Shown here piece after piece: positions 60,281-64,000 of a DNA stretch of 64,000 nucleotides. Position 1 is the stretch's first letter, and each line of letters begins with the position of its first letter. The translations under genes were made by a program, and so were the position numbers. The notes beneath the pieces are model-generated. The model saw only the letters and a list, made by a program, of their open reading frames with translations. It was not told the DNA's origin and made no database searches. Origin of the DNA: Chitinophagales bacterium (GTDB lineage: Bacteria > Bacteroidota > Bacteroidia > Chitinophagales > Chitinophagaceae); assembly GCA_020636495.1 (NCBI GenBank), contig JACJXQ010000008.1, positions 124,001 through 188,000 of the forward strand, written 5' to 3'.

Positions 60281-61052
60281 CACCAAAGTTGCCATCGTTC
60301 TCATTTTCGGTTCATTAACACTATTAGTTTTTGTGCTGTTTATAATACTAATCCTTTTTGAATACCGTAAAAGACAAGTGCGCCATATCACCGAAAAGCT
60401 GGAGTTGAAGCATCGCTACCAGAATGAGGTACTGCAAACACAGATCGAAGTGCAGGAGCAATCGTTCAAATACATATCTGAAGAGATACATGATAACATT
60501 GCCCAGATGCTGAGCCTGGTGAAAATAAAAATCTACAAAACGGCAGGTAAAACGACTGATGAAAATGTACTGTCCGGATTGAATACCAGTACCGAACTGC
60601 TAAGCAAAACTATGGACGATTTGCGTTCACTCAGCCATATACTCAATGGTGGACTAGTATCTAAACTTACTCTTGAAGAAAGCCTGGAGAAGGAACTGGA
60701 CTATGTGCGTGATGATGATATGCATGCAGAACTGACCGTAAAGGGACAAACCTATGATATAGGAGGTGAGAAGAAGTTACTGGCATTCCGGATTGTACAA
60801 GAATCAATAAATAATGCTATAAAACATGCTAAAGCACAAAACATAAATATTAGTTTAGTGTACAAAACAGACGGACTTATTATTTCAATTGCAGATGATG
60901 GGAAAGGGTTTGATACCGAACTGATGAAAGGTAGCAAAGGGTTAGGGCTGCATAATATGCAACTGAGAGCCAAAATGCTTGGGAGTATGGGTATAACTTC
61001 AGAACAGGATAAAGGCACAACTATTACAATAAACATCCAAACAAATGGGTAA
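60270..61052 (+). CDS. Sensor histidine kinase, NarX/LytS-like (HisKA_3 type)
   Basis: The 260-residue protein has one N-terminal membrane helix (VLIFGSLTLLVFVLFIILIL), a short linker, and a HisKA_3-type phospho-acceptor at H74 (SEEIHDNIAQMLSLVKIK). The ATPase domain shows QESINNAIKHAKA (N box), ADDGKGFD (G1 box) and GLGLHNMQLRAKML. There is no periplasmic sensor, so the overlapping membrane protein upstream may provide input. It overlaps the NarL-type regulator by 8 bp, and the two form a cognate pair. Confidence 0.92.
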   Translation: MITSTKVAIVLIFGSLTLLVFVLFIILILFEYRKRQVRHITEKLELKHRYQNEVLQTQIEVQEQSFKYISEEIHDNIAQMLSLVKIKIYKTAGKTTDENVLSGLNTSTELLSKTMDDLRSLSHILNGGLVSKLTLEESLEKELDYVRDDDMHAELTVKGQTYDIGGEKKLLAFRIVQESINNAIKHAKAQNINISLVYKTDGLIISIADDGKGFDTELMKGSKGLGLHNMQLRAKMLGSMGITSEQDKGTTITINIQTNG

Positions 61053-61701
61053 TACTATTAAAATAGCACTGGCAGACGACCATAATCTATTCCGCAAAGG
61101 CGTAGAAGAGTTGATAGAGGATTTTGATAATATGGAAGTGTTGTATAGTCTGCCTAATGGGCAAGAGTTGATAAACAGGTTGTCCAGTGCGAAAGTATTA
61201 CCCGACGTATGCCTGCTGGACATTAATATGCCGCAAATGAACGGGTTTGAAACAGCTGCGGCTATTAAAGAACGTTGGCCTGACATTAAAATAATTGCTG
61301 TATCTGTATATGACTCAGAGTTCAATATTATAGGCATGCTACGCGCAGGTGCAGGAGGATATATTTTAAAAGATGCGCAACCGGATGCGCTAAAAGCTGC
61401 TATTGAAGGAGTATATAATAATGGGTTCTACCACTCTGAAATGGTAACCGGTAAAATACTACACCAACTCATCTCTCAACCTAAAGAGGTAAGCAGCAGT
61501 CAGCTGAACGAAAAGGAGATACAATTTTTGAAACTGTGCTGTTCAGAACTGACCTACAAAGAAATAGCTGATGAAATGGGTATCAGTCATCGCACTATTG
61601 ATGGTTATCGTGATCAGTTGTTTTACAAACTGAACATTAAATCGAGAACAGGATTGGTGATGTATGCGTTGAAAACAGGTATCTCTACCCTAGATGCGTA
61701 A
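61045..61701 (+). CDS. NarL/FixJ-family response regulator
   Basis: The 218-residue regulator has a receiver domain (ALADDHNLFRKGVEEL; phospho-acceptor D59 in CLLDINMPQMNG; ILKDAQPDALKAAI). The C-terminal LuxR-type helix-turn-helix (about 150-212) carries LNEKEIQFLKLCCSELTYKE and ISHRTIDGYRDQLFYKL. It overlaps the kinase gene by 8 bp. Its target genes are not evident; the upstream palindrome at 58971-58986 is a possible site for autoregulation. It converges on the next gene, with 1 bp between stops. Confidence 0.93.
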   Translation: MGNTIKIALADDHNLFRKGVEELIEDFDNMEVLYSLPNGQELINRLSSAKVLPDVCLLDINMPQMNGFETAAAIKERWPDIKIIAVSVYDSEFNIIGMLRAGAGGYILKDAQPDALKAAIEGVYNNGFYHSEMVTGKILHQLISQPKEVSSSQLNEKEIQFLKLCCSELTYKEIADEMGISHRTIDGYRDQLFYKLNIKSRTGLVMYALKTGISTLDA

Positions 61702-61702
61702 T

Positions 61703-62194
61703 TTATGGTCTCAGCCAATGTTCCATTTCAGGGAAAAATTTTTCATTTCCACCGGTTTGCTCCGCAGTCATACCGAAACTTTCCAGTGTATCTACGCCAA
61801 AGTAGTTTCCATTGTGAAACTTGTTCATAATAACTTCAGAGCCACCACGGTACCCATCTTCATGAAAAATAACTTCAGGTGCTATATCCAGGTATTCGGC
61901 TGCAGCCCAGCTCCAGGCTATTGCTGCCATTTCAGCCTGGGCATTGCCTAAATCGCCGGTTACATCAGGACTGGTAACAACCATACGTTCATTTTCTTCA
62001 AGAACCGCTATATGTCCGGCTTCGTGCAACAGGTCTCCAGGAGTTAACAGCATGACCGTATCATACACAATATGTCCCTCTACTATATCTATACCCGGTA
62101 CAAATGTATACTGGTCCACAATTCCCTTATCGCAAGGTATCCCTATATCATTAATAAATCCTGTGATCTTCTGTAGTAACTTCTCCTCACTCAT
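61703..62194 (-). CDS. Small HEAGH-motif putative metalloprotein (copy A)
   Basis: About 163 residues from ATG 62194, which lines up with its paralogue; an upstream start at 62233 would overlap the preceding gene. The centre shows GDLLHEAGHIAVL, an HExxH zincin-type motif, then QAEMAAIAWSWAAAEYL and IFHEDGYRGG, which offer a third Glu or His ligand. There is no signal peptide. It ends with FGVDTLESFGM and EMEHWLRP. The protein is paralogous to the gene directly upstream (about half identical by eye). It could be a peptidase, but the family is unknown and the sequence is short for one. Confidence 0.72.
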   Translation of the reverse strand: MSEEKLLQKITGFINDIGIPCDKGIVDQYTFVPGIDIVEGHIVYDTVMLLTPGDLLHEAGHIAVLEENERMVVTSPDVTGDLGNAQAEMAAIAWSWAAAEYLDIAPEVIFHEDGYRGGSEVIMNKFHNGNYFGVDTLESFGMTAEQTGGNEKFFPEMEHWLRP

Positions 62195-62214
62195 GCACCT
62201 GCAAAGGTACTTAT

Positions 62215-62748
62215 TTAATTCTGGCGCAGCCAATACTGCATTGCCGGATAAAGGATATCACCTCCGGTTCCATCGTGCTGACGCTCGTTTGTCATACCAA
62301 ACCATTGCAACATACTTACACCAAAATAGTGTTCCCTTCTGAAGTTGTCGATAATATTATCAGCATCACCTTTGTATCCCTGATCGTGAAAAACTACTTC
62401 CGGGTCAATATCAAGGTGTTTAAGAGCCGCCCAGCTCCATGCAATCGCGGATAATTCAGCACCTCCTGGATCCAGGTCGCCGGAAACCTCCGGACTTGTC
62501 ACATCTTTTCTATCCTGTTCTTTTAGCACCGCTATATGACCCGCTTCATGCAGAAGGTCCCCCGGACTTAATAATTGATCAGCATCATATACTATACCAC
62601 CATTGATTATGTCTACTCCCGGTAAAAATGAATCTCTTTTTACAGAAGACGGCTTGCACGATATGCCAATTGAATTGATGAATTCAGTTATTTTATTTAA
62701 CAGCTCAATATTATTAGTATTCTGTTCCATGTTCGTATTATTCAACAT
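62215..62748 (-). CDS. Small HEAGH-motif putative metalloprotein (copy B)
   Basis: A 177-residue paralogue of copy A. It has the same GDLLHEAGHIAVL motif, GAELSAIAWSWAALKHL, VVFHDQGYKGD, and the closing YPAMQYWLRQN. ATG 62748 overlaps the end of the beta-hydroxylase gene by 11 bp; a second ATG at 62730 is possible. There is no signal peptide. The two copies and two Fe-dependent oxygenase genes are in one transcript, which points to shared use on a peptide or protein substrate. That is an inference from context. Confidence 0.72.
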   Translation of the reverse strand: MLNNTNMEQNTNNIELLNKITEFINSIGISCKPSSVKRDSFLPGVDIINGGIVYDADQLLSPGDLLHEAGHIAVLKEQDRKDVTSPEVSGDLDPGGAELSAIAWSWAALKHLDIDPEVVFHDQGYKGDADNIIDNFRREHYFGVSMLQWFGMTNERQHDGTGGDILYPAMQYWLRQN

Positions 62749-63445
62749 CCATGTTTTGTTCCATTTCTTTTGCTAATTGTAAGGCAGCATCCGTACCCAT
62801 GTTTTTCAATTCGTTTATCATCATCAGCTTTTCATCTTTTGAAAACTGTTCCGGTACGGATATTCGTTTCATCGTCTCTTCATCGCAGGTTGTAAACAAT
62901 TTGTGTATCCAGTCATTAACAACACAATCGACTACAAGATGTATCCTGTCAGTAACTCCATAATTAGCTAATCTGTGCTTCAGATTAAAGTTCATGTACC
63001 AACACTCTCCCACCTCCGGATATACAGGTTCTTCCTCAATGTAAAATTCAACCTTTTCATTTGTAATGAGTGGAACATGAATTCGGATCTCTCCTTCTTC
63101 ATAACACAGGCCTTGGTCTATATGCTCATTTATTATCGCACCTGGCCTCAGGTTCAGCACTCTAACAGATGTCTTCTCGCATTGGAACATGTCTATGGCA
63201 TGCCTGATATGCGGACAGAGTTGCATCAGTTCTGTATCGCGAAATGAAGATGCATTTACCTGAATAGCACTGGCATTTGTTATACTGCCATTAATTGAGC
63301 GTAATGGTATGGCTTTCCAATCGCCTGAATAATCATTCTGATTATAGTGTGGTAACCATGCCTCAGCAAGTGCTAAAACATCCTGCAGCATGGAAGTAGT
63401 ATCAAAATGAAAAGGTAGTTTTGCGTATTTGATGAGTGTTTTCAT
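62738..63445 (-). CDS. Aspartyl/asparaginyl beta-hydroxylase-family oxygenase
   Basis: A 235-residue cytosolic protein. The middle shows VRVLNLRPGAIINEHIDQG (first metal His), EIRIHVPLITN with the 2-oxoglutarate-binding Arg region, and WYMNFNLKHRLANYG, where the second metal His (KHR) lies, then DRIHLVVDCVVNDWI. This is the pattern of the Asp/Asn beta-hydroxylase family of Fe(II)/2-oxoglutarate enzymes, which hydroxylate peptides, amino acids or proline. The gene is followed by the two HEAGH genes and preceded by a second oxygenase 15 bp away. Confidence 0.85.
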   Translation of the reverse strand: MKTLIKYAKLPFHFDTTSMLQDVLALAEAWLPHYNQNDYSGDWKAIPLRSINGSITNASAIQVNASSFRDTELMQLCPHIRHAIDMFQCEKTSVRVLNLRPGAIINEHIDQGLCYEEGEIRIHVPLITNEKVEFYIEEEPVYPEVGECWYMNFNLKHRLANYGVTDRIHLVVDCVVNDWIHKLFTTCDEETMKRISVPEQFSKDEKLMMINELKNMGTDAALQLAKEMEQNMDVE

Positions 63446-63460
63446 AGCTTACTTAAATTA

Positions 63461-64000
63461 TTACAAGTCTGTCCACATTCTTACCAGGTTGCTATATACC
63501 TGCAACAAAGCAATATTTTCCGGTCCGCTCAGGTCTTTTGCTGCAATGGCTTCCTGCAGCGACTGTAATTGAAAAAGTATCTCCCGTTGTGCAGTATCCT
63601 TAACTAACGACTGCATCCAGGTAACGGCCGCAACCCTTTCACCATCTGTAACAGGCCTTACACGATGCAACTTTGTTGTGGGGTAGATGATAGCACCACC
63701 TTTATTCAGTTTATACAAAACATTACCCCCAGGCATCTCAATTTCCAGTTCCCCGCCTGTATATGTAGCGGGATCGCTCAAAAACACTGTAATACTCAAG
63801 TCTACCCGGATCGTATATTCTATGGTCATAATGGGGCTATCTGTGTGCCAGCCATAATTCATACCATTATTATACTTGCTGATAATAGGTGGCAACACGG
63901 CTTTAGGCATAGCTGACGCCCTAATCAAAGAATTTTTTGATATAGCTCCGAGAATGAGCTGTTGTATGTCTCTCCTTGCGTTACTGCCCTGGGCCTGTAA
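63461..64000 (-). CDS. PKHD/PiuC-type Fe(II)/2-oxoglutarate oxygenase (5' end outside window)
   Basis: The frame stays open to the right edge of the window, so this is the last 179 residues of a longer protein. The part QGSNARRDIQQLILGAISKN, then AMPKAVLPPIISKYNNGMNYG, matches the N-terminal half of PiuC/YbiX-type PKHD hydroxylases. WHTDSPIM holds the metal His-x-Asp pair, LHRVRPVTDGERVAAVTW the second His and the 2-oxoglutarate Arg, and TYTGGELEIEMPGG lies between. The end (SLQEAIAAKDLSGPE to WTDL) is also family-like. A TTG at 63928 would cut off the conserved start and is not the true start. The first residues and the promoter lie outside the window. Confidence 0.88.
   Translation of the reverse strand, partial: LQAQGSNARRDIQQLILGAISKNSLIRASAMPKAVLPPIISKYNNGMNYGWHTDSPIMTIEYTIRVDLSITVFLSDPATYTGGELEIEMPGGNVLYKLNKGGAIIYPTTKLHRVRPVTDGERVAAVTWMQSLVKDTAQREILFQLQSLQEAIAAKDLSGPENIALLQVYSNLVRMWTDL

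Noticed and set aside
1..64000. tRNA, rRNA or riboswitch genes
   Set aside because: I saw no cloverleaf with a TTCGA-type T arm, no rRNA segments and no known riboswitch core; a covariance-model search would be decisive.

Overview
The window is chromosomal DNA from a member of the Bacteroidota, most likely a chitinophagacean or a close relative. This rests on several type IX secretion system (T9SS) parts (PorX, PorG, a PorP/SprF-type partner), T9SS C-terminal sorting domains on several large secreted proteins, many lipoproteins with Bacteroidota-type lipoboxes, weak ribosome binding sites, and TAnnTTTG -7 promoter boxes of the Bacteroidota primary sigma factor. The genus cannot be fixed from the sequence alone. 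I saw no tRNA, rRNA, complete insertion sequence, CRISPR array or prophage.

Layout. 1-500: end of a probable outer-membrane barrel gene, closed by a terminator. 831-7620: a tightly packed forward run of three tandem phage-tail-collar (MdpB-like) genes, a type 1 periplasmic-binding-fold protein without a signal peptide, a formyltransferase, an 834-residue T9SS cargo and a 67-residue protein with a PID-CTERM-like tail. This is the best candidate for an undescribed functional unit. 7800-18800: mostly reverse-strand cell-envelope and T9SS genes (ParA, MoxR-TPR pair, PorX with a membrane partner, then an Omp85 protein, NAD kinase and PorG). 18900-23500: two paralogous lipoproteins with a c-type cytochrome-like domain and a beta-propeller, bracketing folB, then pdxJ.

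23755-33480: a 2880-residue SprB-like adhesin with 14 PKD domains, 21 tandem 76-residue cysteine-rich repeats and a type B sorting domain, followed by its SprF-like partner. 33550-40690: response regulator, ruvC, flippase-like membrane protein, DUF3108 protein, thioredoxin-fold protein and a UvrD-type helicase fused to a RecB-type nuclease. 40690-45690: an accessory stretch of unknown secreted proteins and lipoproteins, with two copies of a palindromic intergenic repeat. 45690-46260: non-coding, with a good small-RNA candidate. 46260-52000: a 2-oxoacid:ferredoxin oxidoreductase alpha subunit without its beta subunit next door, two membrane glycosyltransferases and a photolyase.

52000-55400: two guanidino-group hydrolases side by side, one cytosolic (DDAH-like) and one secreted through T9SS with the same architecture as Porphyromonas peptidylarginine deiminase. 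55400-61700: a TPR-sensing adenylate cyclase, unknown secreted proteins and a lipoprotein/membrane protein/histidine kinase/NarL-type regulator run. 61700-64000: a reverse-strand cluster of two Fe(II)/2-oxoglutarate-type oxygenases with two small paralogous HEAGH putative metalloproteins, continuing past the window edge.

Common thread: T9SS machinery (PorG), its regulator (PorX) and at least three cargos (T9SS type A at 4854 and 53536, type B at 23755) lie in one window, consistent with a gliding or surface-active, protein-secreting lifestyle.
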